From Marispirochaeta sp. (lineage in GTDB: Bacteria; Spirochaetota; Spirochaetia; JC444; Marispirochaetaceae), in the NCBI RefSeq assembly GCF_963668165.1, contig NZ_OY764209.1:992001-1056000 (forward strand): DNA of 64,000 nucleotides, in the 5' to 3' direction. The notes beneath the pieces are model-generated. The model did not search any database. It saw only the letters and a list, made by a program, of their open reading frames with translations, and was not told where the DNA came from. The number at the start of each line of letters is the position of its first letter. Position 1 is the stretch's first letter. This document shows, in pieces, positions 51,561-60,134 of the stretch. Both the position numbers and the translations under genes were made by a program.

Positions 51561-51809
51561 ACATTTCTCCTTCATCCATTGGGTTATTAGTCCAGAGTCG
51601 GTATTTATAGACAAGGCTCTCGACCGGTTTTTCCGGGCTTTCGTGCTGTTTTCGAAACTGCCAAATGCTGGGGAAAAAGGAGATTAGTGCAAATTAATGC
51701 TTCGCTTCTCATGACGCTCAGCGGCAACCGAAACGATGAAAATTGGCGCTCGAGAGTGTGTAATGGGAATGACGGAAGGCCCTGCGAACAAGTGGTTGTA
51801 TATCGATGA

Positions 51810-51971
51810 AGCAAATCGAATTCCTTGACGCCGCTATTGGTAGAAATCACCTGGACAGCATCCCGCCGAGGTCGAGAACAAGCATTGGAAGCGGTAGCAC
51901 ATTCGATTCTGATCATTATCCGCCGGGACCGTAACATCAATTTTTTGCAGAATAGTCAGTCCACAATGTAA
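51810..51971 (+). pseudogene. IS110-family transposase remnant
   Basis: A plus-strand frame reads LTPLLVEITWTASRRGREQA, then LEAVAHSILIIIRRDRNINF and stops at 51971. The L-V-E-x-x-W-x-A and A-V-A-H-S-I-L-I-I-I pattern is that of the C-terminal end of IS110/IS116 transposases. Everything before is lost or scrambled: 51600-51810 contains short frames only. It marks past transposon activity in this patch. Confidence 0.45.
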
Positions 51972-51982
51972 ACATAGAAAGC

Positions 51983-52048
51983 TTTCAATTAGACGACATA
52001 ATTATTGCAATTAGACGCTCAATGGTTTACGATTAGACGAAATGGATG
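51983..52048 (+). repeat. Three direct repeats, ATTAGACG core, exact 22-bp period
   Basis: TTTCAATTAGACG, TTGCAATTAGACG and TTACGATTAGACG begin at 51983, 52005 and 52027, so the cores (51988, 52010, 52032) are exactly two helical turns apart. The third core ends two bases before the ATPase ATG, and no ribosome site is visible. Probably an operator for a protein binding one face of DNA. Confidence 0.75.
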
Positions 52049-53298
52049 ATATAAAGCTGTTTCCCCGTCATATTATCTCCCGTGTTCTCGAAGCTTTGGC
52101 CGATTCGCCTGTTGTTCTGATTCACGGACCCAGGCAGTGCGGAAAAACTACCCTGGCCCGGCTGATAGGTGATTCGGAAGGTTACGATTATTTTACCTTT
52201 GATGACGATATACAGCGGGCCGCAGCCCAGGCCGATCCGGTTGGATATACGGCTGATCTGCCCAGACGGGTGATACTGGATGAAATCCAGAGAGTTCCCG
52301 AGCTGCTTACCGCCCTGAAAGCAGCTGTCGATGCCGACAGAAAGCCGGGCCGGTTCATTCTGACGGGTTCGGCGAATGTGCTTCTGGTTCCTCATCTGGC
52401 AGACTCTCTTGCAGGACGCATGGAGATATTGAGACTCCATCCCTTGTCACAGGTGGAAATCGCAGGAGTAACAACAAGTTTCCTGACGGATCTTTTCAAG
52501 GGACGGTTCCAGTCCGGTCACTCAGGCAGGCGTTTGGGGCGCGAACTGGCCGCCAGGATTACCATCGGAGGGTATCCGCCGGCCCTGGCCAGGACTTCAG
52601 CCTCCAGGCGGACAGCATGGTACAGAAACTATATTGAAACCATGATTCAGCAGGATATTCGTGACCTTGCTCGTATAAATGCTCTGGATGCGCTACCCCG
52701 TCTTATGACCCTTGCCGCGGGGCAGACATCCTGCCTGACGAATATCACGGAGATTGCAACACCCTTTCAACTGTCCCGGCCTACCATCAGAGAATATCTG
52801 ACCTTGCTTTCCCGCATTTTTTTGCTGGACGAGCTGCCACCCTGGCACAGCAACAGATTGAAGCGACTGGTGAAAACGCCGAAGCTGCATATAGGCGATA
52901 CTGGATTGGCATGTGCTCTTCTGAACTTGAAAGATACTACCCTGTGGGAGGACCGTTCACTCTTGGGCAGGCTGCTGGAAACTTTTGTTTATCAGGAACT
53001 GCGCCGACAGGCTTCGTGGCAGGAGGAACACATACGCTTCAGCCATTTCCGGGATAAAGACCAGGTGGAAGTTGACTTTGTGCTGGAATCCGCAGGGACG
53101 GTCACCGGGGTGGAGGTGAAAGCCTCTTCAACTATCCGCACAGAAGATTTTAAAGGACTGCGCAAACTAAAGGATGCCGTAAAGACACACTTTGCCGCCG
53201 GAGTGGTACTGTACGACGGAGACGCCGTAGCCGGCTTTGGCGACAGTCTCTACGCTGTACCTGTTTCGAAGGTAATAGAGGTGCCCTATATTAACTGA
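52042..53298 (+). CDS. AAA ATPase with DUF4143 domain
   Basis: A 418-residue protein. Residues 20-140 are an AAA_14 ATPase: Walker A GPRQCGKTT, Walker B VILDEIQRVPE, sensor TGSANVLLV. Residues about 200-370 are DUF4143, with GGYPPALART, the DIGDTG-like IGDTGLACALL and the nuclease-like VEVDFVLES and GVEVKAS, which resembles a PD-(D/E)XK core. These proteins are common in bacteria, often in toxin-antitoxin or defence neighbourhoods, with no settled function. There is no Shine-Dalgarno sequence; the 22-bp repeats run up to the ATG. Confidence 0.85.
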   Translation: MDDIKLFPRHIISRVLEALADSPVVLIHGPRQCGKTTLARLIGDSEGYDYFTFDDDIQRAAAQADPVGYTADLPRRVILDEIQRVPELLTALKAAVDADRKPGRFILTGSANVLLVPHLADSLAGRMEILRLHPLSQVEIAGVTTSFLTDLFKGRFQSGHSGRRLGRELAARITIGGYPPALARTSASRRTAWYRNYIETMIQQDIRDLARINALDALPRLMTLAAGQTSCLTNITEIATPFQLSRPTIREYLTLLSRIFLLDELPPWHSNRLKRLVKTPKLHIGDTGLACALLNLKDTTLWEDRSLLGRLLETFVYQELRRQASWQEEHIRFSHFRDKDQVEVDFVLESAGTVTGVEVKASSTIRTEDFKGLRKLKDAVKTHFAAGVVLYDGDAVAGFGDSLYAVPVSKVIEVPYIN

Positions 53299-53340
53299 GA
53301 TGTAAGAATATATCGCTTCAGACAGCTACAATAAACGCCC

Positions 53341-55377
53341 TTACACTGCTTGCTTCATACTCATCTTCTGCAAGAGGTAGACAGCCCCGTAGACAAGGAG
53401 GCCCGCGGCATAGAGCAGAAAACGCTGCTCATGGGCAAGTCCCAAAAGCCCGGCGAAGAGGCCCGGGTTGAACAGAATAAGCGAGGCCAGCAGCAGTATG
53501 GGAATCTCGTACCATCGGTTCTGCCGCAAAAACCAGCCCTGTACAGCGTTGGTAAAGGCAAAAGCCCCAAAAATCGCCATGATAAATATCAGCATCGACA
53601 CCGGCCAGCCCCGCACACCCTGGAGAACCAGGTCGGGATTAAAGATAAACATGAAGGGAATTACCGCCGTCCGCAGATCGTAGATAAAGCCCTGAATACC
53701 GGTTTTAATCGCATCGGATCCGGCAATGGCGGCGGCGGTATAAGCAGCCAGCCCTACCGGCGGGGTATCGTCGGCCAGGATCCCGAAGTAGAAACAGAAG
53801 AGATGGGCCGCGATAGCGGGAATCACGATTCCCATGCCGCCTCCCAGCTGAACAATGATCGGTACGGTAATCGATGCCATAACAATGTAGGTAGCCGTTG
53901 TGGGAAGCCCCATCCCGATAATAAGACTTGCAACGGCGGTAATAATAAGGAGGAGGAAGATGTTTCCCATGGCCATGAACTCCACCACCTGGACAATCAT
54001 GCTGCCGATTCCCATGTTGACGATTCCCACAACAATCCCTGCAGTAGCCGTAGCCAGGGCAACGGTAAGCATGTTCCGGGAGCCCTCGATCATGCCTTTT
54101 CCCATTAACAGGACAACCGCCCAGGAGGCCCTTAATGGGGATTCCTTTTTACGCAGCGCAAGGTAGATCTCCCTGATAAGGTGAACGATAAAGAGGGTCA
54201 CAATAGCATTGAAGGCCGAAAGCTTCGGACTGTGGCGCATAACCATCAGCTCGAACAGGAGCACACACAGGGGAACAAGATTATGAATACCCGCCTTCAG
54301 AACTGGCCAGAAGGGGGGGCAGTCCTCCTTGGGCAGCCCCTGCATACCCCGTTTTGAGGCTTCAAGATGGGTTATATAAAAAAGGGCAAAGTAGGAGACA
54401 AAAGCCGGAATTGCCGCAGCCCTGATTACCTCCATATAGGGTAAGCTCAGATATTCGGCAATTATAAAGGCAGCAGCCCCCATAATCGGCGGCATAAGCT
54501 GCCCGTTTGTGCTGGCGGCAACCTCGGTGGCTGCGGCAATGCGGGCAGGGTAGCCGACCTTCTTCATCAGCGGAATGGTAAAGGTACCGGTAGTAACCAC
54601 GTTGGCAATACTGGAACCGGAAACAAGACCGGTCAATCCGGAGGAGACAACTGAAGCCTTGGCTGGACCTCCCTTAAATCGGCCCAGCAGCGAAATTGCC
54701 AGATCGTTAAAATAGAGTCCCGCGCCGGTGCGGTTCAAGAGCGCACCTAACATCACAAAGAGGAATACCGTGTTTGCCGAAACATCCAGGGGAATACCGA
54801 ATATACCTTCCGTGGACAGGGCAATCTGACTCAGGTACTTACTTACGCTGACCCCCCGGTAAGCGATAAAATGGGGAAGATAGGGCCCCAAAAAAGCGTA
54901 CAGGGTAAAGAACACCGCGATTGTTCCCAGGGGAAGTCCAATAACCCGCCGGGAAGCCTCCAGCACAAGCAGAATCATGAAAAAACCGAAAACCAGGTCA
55001 CGGCCGATGGGACGTCCGGCTCGGGATGCGATACCTTCATAATCAACAACCACGTAGAGTACCGCGGCAACCGCCGCGGCAGCCAGGAAAAAGTCAATTA
55101 CCGGGACCCGGTCCACAGCATGAAGAAACTTTATTCTCCGATTATGTTTGGAGATCGGGTAGCCCAGAAAAACAAGGGCAACTGCAAAAGCAAGGTGTAT
55201 GGCCCGGACGGTTACACTGTCCAGTACTACAAAGCGGGGCAATGCAAGCTGAAAGAGAGCCCACAATACCGCGATAGAGCCGAAAAGGACCCTGTCTACC
55301 GGCCGTTTATCCCGGATCAGTCCCAATTCTTCTTTTAGCAGTTCTTCCGCAGTTTCGTTCTCCCACGCCTTGGACAT
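53341..55377 (-). CDS. TAXI-TRAP transporter fused permease (DctQM)
   Basis: A 678-residue membrane protein joining the small (four-helix) and large (about twelve-helix) TRAP subunits. Marks: the N-terminal helices up to YPISKHNRR, then FVMLGALLNRTGAGLYFNDL, GPAKASVVSSGLTGLVSGSS, TNGQLMPPIMGAAAFIIAEY and IIGMGLPTTATYIVMASITV. It imports organic acids with Na+ or H+, using the TAXI binding protein encoded upstream. I placed the start at 55377, behind AGGAG; 55392 is an alternative. Confidence 0.93.
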   Translation of the reverse strand: MSKAWENETAEELLKEELGLIRDKRPVDRVLFGSIAVLWALFQLALPRFVVLDSVTVRAIHLAFAVALVFLGYPISKHNRRIKFLHAVDRVPVIDFFLAAAAVAAVLYVVVDYEGIASRAGRPIGRDLVFGFFMILLVLEASRRVIGLPLGTIAVFFTLYAFLGPYLPHFIAYRGVSVSKYLSQIALSTEGIFGIPLDVSANTVFLFVMLGALLNRTGAGLYFNDLAISLLGRFKGGPAKASVVSSGLTGLVSGSSIANVVTTGTFTIPLMKKVGYPARIAAATEVAASTNGQLMPPIMGAAAFIIAEYLSLPYMEVIRAAAIPAFVSYFALFYITHLEASKRGMQGLPKEDCPPFWPVLKAGIHNLVPLCVLLFELMVMRHSPKLSAFNAIVTLFIVHLIREIYLALRKKESPLRASWAVVLLMGKGMIEGSRNMLTVALATATAGIVVGIVNMGIGSMIVQVVEFMAMGNIFLLLIITAVASLIIGMGLPTTATYIVMASITVPIIVQLGGGMGIVIPAIAAHLFCFYFGILADDTPPVGLAAYTAAAIAGSDAIKTGIQGFIYDLRTAVIPFMFIFNPDLVLQGVRGWPVSMLIFIMAIFGAFAFTNAVQGWFLRQNRWYEIPILLLASLILFNPGLFAGLLGLAHEQRFLLYAAGLLVYGAVYLLQKMSMKQAV

Positions 55378-55406
55378 ACATCTTCTCCTCATATTTAGAA
55401 AAATGG

Positions 55407-55431
55407 CTGCGGCGCGGATACCGCGCCGCAG
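55407..55431 (-). terminator. Stem-loop between TAXI binding protein and TRAP permease genes
   Basis: CTGCGGCGCGG and CCGCGCCGCAG pair perfectly over eleven bases with a three-base loop. On the minus strand CCA-T5-C-T follows, so partial termination is likely, giving more binding protein than permease. Confidence 0.7.
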
Positions 55432-55441
55432 TAAAAACTGC

Positions 55442-56446
55442 CTATTTCTGAATAAGCTCCGGGTTCAGGTGCCGGGTCAGTCCCGCTTCTTCGTAGTACT
55501 TAAGGGCTCCCTTGTGTATCGGAGCGGACAGCCCTTTGAGCATGCTCTCCCTGGTCAGGTTCTGATACGCAGGATGCAGGGTCTTAAAGTCGTCGAAGTT
55601 CTCAAAGACCTCTTTTGTAATGGCATACACAACCTCTTCCGGGACCTTGGTCGAGGTAACCAGGGTTGCAGTTACACCAACGGTGACAGGATCAGAGGTA
55701 TTGGCAGCCATTGGGTACTCTTTCTGGGGCAAAACGGCTTCGGCATAGTAGGAGTACTTGTCGGTGAGCGCCTGTAAAACCTGGCCGTCAATATTGACGA
55801 TTCGAACCTTTACACGGCCGGCGGTAGCCTCTTTTATATTACCGTTCGGGTGTCCTACGGTATAGAAGAAGGCATCTATGCGACCGTCGTTCAGCAGGCC
55901 CGGTGCTTCCACAGCGTTTACATTCTCTGCCTGAACATCGGCCTCAGAGAGTCCGGCAGCGGTAAGAACATCAAGGGCGTTCTGCAGGTTACCGGAACCG
56001 GGGTTGCCGAGGTTGACCCGTTTGCCTTTCAGGTCCGCTACCGACTGGATTCCGCTTTCCACACTGGCTACCAGAGTGACCGCTTCAGGGTGGATTGAGA
56101 AAACCGAGCGCAGTTCTGTCTGGGGACCGCTTGCTTCCCATTCGGCAAGGCCTTTGTAGGCCTGAAACTGCCGGTCAGACTGGGAAATACCGAAATCCAG
56201 GTCGCCGCTCAATACGGCATTTACGTTATATACAGAACCTCCGGTGGATTCAACCGTGGCCTTTATACCATACTCATCGTATTTCGCATTTACCATGCGG
56301 CTGATGGCTCCTCCCGTGGGGTAATAAACCCCGGTTACACCGCCGGTTCCGATGGTCACGAACTTACTCTGGCCCTGGCCGCCGGCAAATACAAGGGGAG
56401 ACACCAGCAACAGCGCCAACAGGGAGAAAACGAGGATTTTTTTCAT
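55442..56446 (-). CDS. TAXI-family TRAP transporter solute-binding protein
   Basis: A 334-residue protein with a signal peptide cleaved around VFAGGQGQ. The TAXI pattern is clear: VTIGTGGVTGVYYPTGGAIS, the TVESTGGSVYNVNAVLSGDL segment and FGISQSDRQFQAYKG, then the later LKGKRVNLGNPGSGNLQNAL. TAXI receptors bind glutamate, 2-oxoglutarate or related acids. It is the first gene of a two-gene unit with the fused permease; a stem-loop lies between them. Confidence 0.93.
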   Translation of the reverse strand: MKKILVFSLLALLLVSPLVFAGGQGQSKFVTIGTGGVTGVYYPTGGAISRMVNAKYDEYGIKATVESTGGSVYNVNAVLSGDLDFGISQSDRQFQAYKGLAEWEASGPQTELRSVFSIHPEAVTLVASVESGIQSVADLKGKRVNLGNPGSGNLQNALDVLTAAGLSEADVQAENVNAVEAPGLLNDGRIDAFFYTVGHPNGNIKEATAGRVKVRIVNIDGQVLQALTDKYSYYAEAVLPQKEYPMAANTSDPVTVGVTATLVTSTKVPEEVVYAITKEVFENFDDFKTLHPAYQNLTRESMLKGLSAPIHKGALKYYEEAGLTRHLNPELIQK

Positions 56447-56618
56447 ATGATTCTCCTATAGAATAATAATTGTAGCTATACACTACTGGATTTTTAATGA
56501 TCCTACAAGATTTAACTTGAATTTTCTTGATTCCTCATTAATAGGTGAACTTTTTTCATAATCTGATAATTTTCTTCTTTAACTTGACCTCTCCTTTTCA
56601 GAGGGGTAGGGTCATACC

Positions 56619-57449
56619 ATGAGCGATCAACTAGTTTCAGCCAGCTACTATCTTATGGTGGCGATCCTGCTGTTTAATATGACCCAGCGGAAATATCGGG
56701 AACAGGGCGAGAAAAAACGCTTTGCCACTCTTTTCCTGGCGGGGGCGTTTTTTATCTTTTCTATCGGACTGATGCTTATCCGCCAGTTCTCCCTGCCCCT
56801 CTACAGCCTGATTCCCCTTGCTCTTGCAGTTGCAGCCTACCTGGGAATGATGCGGGACAGGATATTTATTTTTTCCCTGCACTGCCCGGAATGTAAAAAG
56901 CGCCTTCCGCTGAAGGATGTCCTGTATATAGATTCTCCTGACTGTACCTGCACACCCCGCAGCGTGGACGATATAGACTGGTCCACATGGGAGCCCACAG
57001 AACAGGCGGTTCTCTGTTTTATCGTCTCCGGGGACCAGGTGCTGCTTATTCACAAGAAAACCGGCCTGGGGAAGGGAAAAATCAACCTGCCCGGCGGCCG
57101 CATCGAAGCAGGAGAAACCCCCAGGGATGCCGCGGTCCGGGAAACCCGGGAAGAGACCGGCCTTACCCCCCTGGATCCGGAAGAGCGGGTAGAGCTCTCC
57201 TTTGTCTTTACCAGCGGATACTCCCTCCACGGCCGGGCTTTTTTTGCCAGCTCCTACGAAGGAGAAATGACCGAAACCGATGAGGCCGATCCTTTCTGGT
57301 GCGACCTTGATAAAATTCCCTATGAACAGATGTGGGAAGACGATCCCCTCTGGATACCCCGGGCCCTGAAGGGAGAAAAACTCAGCGGGGTATTTATTTT
57401 CGACGAAGATACAATGCTGAGCCACAGGCTTAAAAAGCGGTATACATAA
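56619..57449 (+). CDS. Membrane-anchored Nudix hydrolase, MTH1-like
   Basis: A 276-residue protein. Residues 1-85 form about three membrane helices; residues 88-113 hold a possible zinc ribbon (CPECKKRLP...DCTC). From about 120 comes a Nudix domain with an intact box (GGRIEAGETPRDAAVRETRE, then ETGL). The end, IPYEQMWEDDPLWIPRALKG, closely recalls human MTH1 (IPFKDMWPDDSYWFPLLL), where the Trp and Asp residues bind 8-oxo-dGTP. It may clean oxidised nucleotides, or hydrolyse another diphosphate at the membrane. Confidence 0.8.
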   Translation: MSDQLVSASYYLMVAILLFNMTQRKYREQGEKKRFATLFLAGAFFIFSIGLMLIRQFSLPLYSLIPLALAVAAYLGMMRDRIFIFSLHCPECKKRLPLKDVLYIDSPDCTCTPRSVDDIDWSTWEPTEQAVLCFIVSGDQVLLIHKKTGLGKGKINLPGGRIEAGETPRDAAVRETREETGLTPLDPEERVELSFVFTSGYSLHGRAFFASSYEGEMTETDEADPFWCDLDKIPYEQMWEDDPLWIPRALKGEKLSGVFIFDEDTMLSHRLKKRYT

Positions 57450-57456
57450 CAAATAT

Positions 57457-57485
57457 TTGATCCCGGGATAAAAATTCCCTATTCT
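57457..57485 (+). promoter_or_regulatory. Candidate promoter of the bifunctional nuclease gene
   Basis: TTGATC (57457-57462) and TATTCT (57480-57485) with the ideal 17-base spacer; the ATG is 29 bases further on. Confidence 0.45.
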
Positions 57486-57513
57486 ATACATGAAGGGGCG
57501 GCAAGAGGATACC

Positions 57514-58092
57514 ATGTTAGTCGAAGCTGAAATATGGACAATCGCCAGAACAGACCAGGGAAACGCAGTTCTTGTACGCCCTGTTGGCAGTGAATCAGCG
57601 GTTCCAATTTTTATTGGACAGCTTGAAGCCCAGTCAATCCTCATCGGACTTGGAAACGTTCCTATGCCCCGGCCCCTTACCCATGATCTTTTTCTTTCTC
57701 TCTTTTCCATGCTTGGGGCAGAACTACAGCGTATCGAGATAACCGCCCTCAAAGAGGGGACCTTCTATGCCCAGATAATCCTCAGCAAAACCAACGGTGA
57801 GGAGCTGATTGTCGATGCCCGGCCCTCCGATTCAATTGGGATTGCGGTCCGCGCAAAGTGCCCTGTTTACATCGATGAAGCAGTGGTCGATGAGGCAGGA
57901 ATCTCGGTCTCTGCAGTAACATCGGGCAGCGAAGAGGGAATTGCCAATCCATATGAGCAGGAGAAACGACGGCTGGAAGAAGAGCTCAACAGGGCTGTAG
58001 AAGTAGAAAATTATGAAGAAGCCGCCAAAATTCGGGATAAATTGCGGAAACTGGCGGATACCTTTTCTGACACAAACGAAGAGGGAGAGTAG
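57514..58092 (+). CDS. Bifunctional nuclease (DUF151) with C-terminal UVR domain
   Basis: A 192-residue protein. Residues 1-130 match the BFN/DUF151 family: VPIFIGQLEAQSILIGLGNV, RPLTHDLFLSLFSMLGAELQ, FYAQIILSKTNGEELIVDAR and PSDSIGIAVRAKCPVYIDE. Residues about 150-185 form a UvrB/C helical hairpin (LEEELNRAVEVENYEEAAKI, RDKLRKL). Plant and bacterial members have DNase and RNase activity; the UVR hairpin mediates protein contacts. ATG 57514 is behind GAGG; the frame from 57490 is less likely. Confidence 0.9.
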   Translation: MLVEAEIWTIARTDQGNAVLVRPVGSESAVPIFIGQLEAQSILIGLGNVPMPRPLTHDLFLSLFSMLGAELQRIEITALKEGTFYAQIILSKTNGEELIVDARPSDSIGIAVRAKCPVYIDEAVVDEAGISVSAVTSGSEEGIANPYEQEKRRLEEELNRAVEVENYEEAAKIRDKLRKLADTFSDTNEEGE

Positions 58093-58124
58093 CACCGCCT
58101 GCGGTGCGTGGATAAGGAGGCGAC

Positions 58125-58466
58125 ATGAGGATATCTCAACTTGACTGGGAAGAGAAAATGTTTCTCGCCGGTTGTATTAAAAGCGCCATAATGGCTGACG
58201 GCCGATTTGGCGATGATGAGCTCGCGGAACTCGAAGAACTTGAATCCGACCTCCCCTTCAGGAACTTTCCTGCAGCGCTGGAAGAATTCGAAGCCATTGT
58301 CAAGGACACTGAGTCTTTCTGGGAAATGGCGGAGGAGATCCAGAAAAAGGACGTCCAGGAATTTATCCTGAACCTGCTGAGGGAGCTCAGTTTGCGGGAC
58401 GGCTTTCCTGACGAGCATGAACTGGAACTTCTCCACGATCTGGAAAAGGTCTGGAACACTCAATAG
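58125..58466 (+). CDS. Small acidic helical protein, unrecognised
   Basis: A 113-residue, strongly acidic, all-helical protein (MADGRFGDDELAELEELESD, then FRNFPAALEEFEAIV). It has a strong ribosome site (AAGGAGGCG) and follows the nuclease gene by 32 bases, so it is probably real and co-transcribed. The A-D-G-x-x-x-D-D-E-L-x-x-L start vaguely resembles TerB-like helical domains, but I do not recognise the family. Confidence 0.65.
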   Translation: MRISQLDWEEKMFLAGCIKSAIMADGRFGDDELAELEELESDLPFRNFPAALEEFEAIVKDTESFWEMAEEIQKKDVQEFILNLLRELSLRDGFPDEHELELLHDLEKVWNTQ

Positions 58467-58949
58467 TCAGGCACTTATAGCATAACGCCCGACTGCAGCC
58501 TCCAGAGCCCCGTGCAGTAGTACCCGCGCAATATGCCCTTCGCTGTGGATAATCTGTTCACGGAAGGTTTTCAGACGCAGATACCGCGAAAGTACTGCCA
58601 GTGTACGAAGATAGATCCCCTGCATTGCGGGCGGATTTGCCGCTACGAACAGAAGGTGCACAGGCTCTCCGTCATAGGCTCCGTAATCAATACCATGCAG
58701 GGATATGCCAAGGCACAAGAAGATATCCGTCAAGCTCGGCAGTTTTCCATGAGCCATAGCCACGCCATGACCTATACCGGTGTTTCCCTCGAGTTCCCTG
58801 CGAAGTACAGCCTGTTTCAGACCGTGTATGCGATCCAGTGTCCGCAGCATACTGATTCCATTAAAAAGCTCGTCCAGGGCGTCCTGTTTCCCTGTGGCCC
58901 GCAGGGGCACCAGTACCGACGAAGGGGGGAGGAGGTGAACGTAGTCCAT
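58467..58949 (-). CDS. PTS IIA protein, nitrogen-regulatory (PtsN) type
   Basis: A 160-residue EIIA domain: GNTGIGHGVAMAHGKLPSLT, where the His of MAHGK is the phosphorylated residue of the PTS_EIIA_2 family (PHGK in most), then PVHLLFVAANPPAMQGIYLR and LAVLSRYLR. These stand-alone proteins relay phosphate from PEP to regulate metabolism. ATG 58949 has GGAGG upstream; the frame opens at 58964. It directly abuts the acidic protein gene, tail to tail. Confidence 0.88.
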   Translation of the reverse strand: MDYVHLLPPSSVLVPLRATGKQDALDELFNGISMLRTLDRIHGLKQAVLRRELEGNTGIGHGVAMAHGKLPSLTDIFLCLGISLHGIDYGAYDGEPVHLLFVAANPPAMQGIYLRTLAVLSRYLRLKTFREQIIHSEGHIARVLLHGALEAAVGRYAISA

Positions 58950-59062
58950 AGATAAATCCTCCATACTGTCTATACCATCTATACCTAGAGTATCGTCCTT
59001 TTTTCTGTTGGTACTTACGATTTAGTATAAAACCGATTATACTTAAACCGGGAAATGTGAGA

Positions 59063-60112
59063 ATGAGCTGCGACGGCCAAAGCATAGATCAGATAAAAGC
59101 GGAATGTGAAAAAAGGATTTCCGATCTTAAACAGCTGATCGGGATCAGCCGGGATTTTAATTCCACTTTGGAGTTCCCCCTCCTCGTCGAGTCAATTCTG
59201 TTTGTTTTTATGGGGCAGCTGCAGCTTCTTCATATAGGTCTGTTTATCCGGGACCAGTTCGACCAGGGAGACCTGAGTCTCTACCGTAATTATAAAGGAT
59301 TTCAGGTAGACCACAGCTTTGACTATACCCTGCGGGAAAAATCCTCCCTTATTCCTTTGCTGCAGAAACGTACCAGCCCCTGTACCCTGAATGAGCTTAT
59401 GGATCTGCTGCCTCCTGACGAACCGGGACTTACCGTCCTGCGCCAGCTGATGCCGAGCATCGTTGTCCCTTTAACCGCCAAGGGTACGCTTATGGGGGTC
59501 CTGGCTTTAGGTCATGATACAACGGCACCGGATTTCTCCGCGGAAATCCGGGAACAGATCATGATTATCGGACCCTTTGCAGCCATGGCAATCTACAATG
59601 CCCTGCTGTATGAGATGGCTACCACCGACATGATGACCAAGCTCCGCCTACGCCACTATTTTCTTTCTTTTCTGAACGAGGCCTTTGAGGATGCCCGCAG
59701 AAAAAGAACAGCGCTCTCAATTCTTTTCCTTGACATTGATAATTTTAAAGCATTTAACGACTCCCACGGTCACAGCTGCGGCGATTTTGTCCTGATAAAG
59801 GTTGCGGACCTGATCCGCGGAAATATCCGGCGCGTTGATTTGGCAGCCCGTTACGGCGGAGAAGAGTTTATCGTTCTGCTGCCGGATACCGACAGCACGC
59901 TGGCCGTTCATGTGGCGGAAAGAATTCGGAGTAAAATAGAAAAAGCGGTATTCTTCTACGAAGGAGAACCGGTTAAAACAAGTATATCCATCGGGGTTGC
60001 GGAACTGCAGACTGAACGGGATTTTACCTGCGAATCACTGATCAAACGCGCGGATACCGCCCTGTATCAGGCCAAAGAACGGGGCCGGAACCGGGTTGTA
60101 TTGGCAGAATAA
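59063..60112 (+). CDS. Diguanylate cyclase with GAF-like sensor domain
   Basis: A 349-residue cytoplasmic protein. Residues 1-180 are a GAF-like region with a leading helix (ISDLKQLIGISRDFNSTLEF) and MPSIVVPLTAKGTLMGVLAL. Residues about 190-349 are a GGDEF domain: LFLDIDNFKAFNDSHGHSCG, active-site loop RYGGEEF and ISIGVAELQ. The RxxD inhibition site (RRVD) sits five residues before GGEEF, so product feedback is expected. It makes cyclic di-GMP. A GTG at 59057 is an alternative start. Confidence 0.92.
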   Translation: MSCDGQSIDQIKAECEKRISDLKQLIGISRDFNSTLEFPLLVESILFVFMGQLQLLHIGLFIRDQFDQGDLSLYRNYKGFQVDHSFDYTLREKSSLIPLLQKRTSPCTLNELMDLLPPDEPGLTVLRQLMPSIVVPLTAKGTLMGVLALGHDTTAPDFSAEIREQIMIIGPFAAMAIYNALLYEMATTDMMTKLRLRHYFLSFLNEAFEDARRKRTALSILFLDIDNFKAFNDSHGHSCGDFVLIKVADLIRGNIRRVDLAARYGGEEFIVLLPDTDSTLAVHVAERIRSKIEKAVFFYEGEPVKTSISIGVAELQTERDFTCESLIKRADTALYQAKERGRNRVVLAE

Positions 60113-60134
60113 TAACAGAACCCTGGAGAGCTCC

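Noticed and set aside
51605..51940. A 111-codon minus-strand frame
   Set aside because: No ribosome site and an unlikely composition. The opposite strand of the same DNA carries recognisable IS110-type residues at 51810-51971.
51983..52048. The three ATTAGACG repeats as a CRISPR array
   Set aside because: The conserved core is only eight to ten bases, the 22-bp period leaves no room for spacers of normal size, and no cas genes are present. Operator-like repeats fit better.
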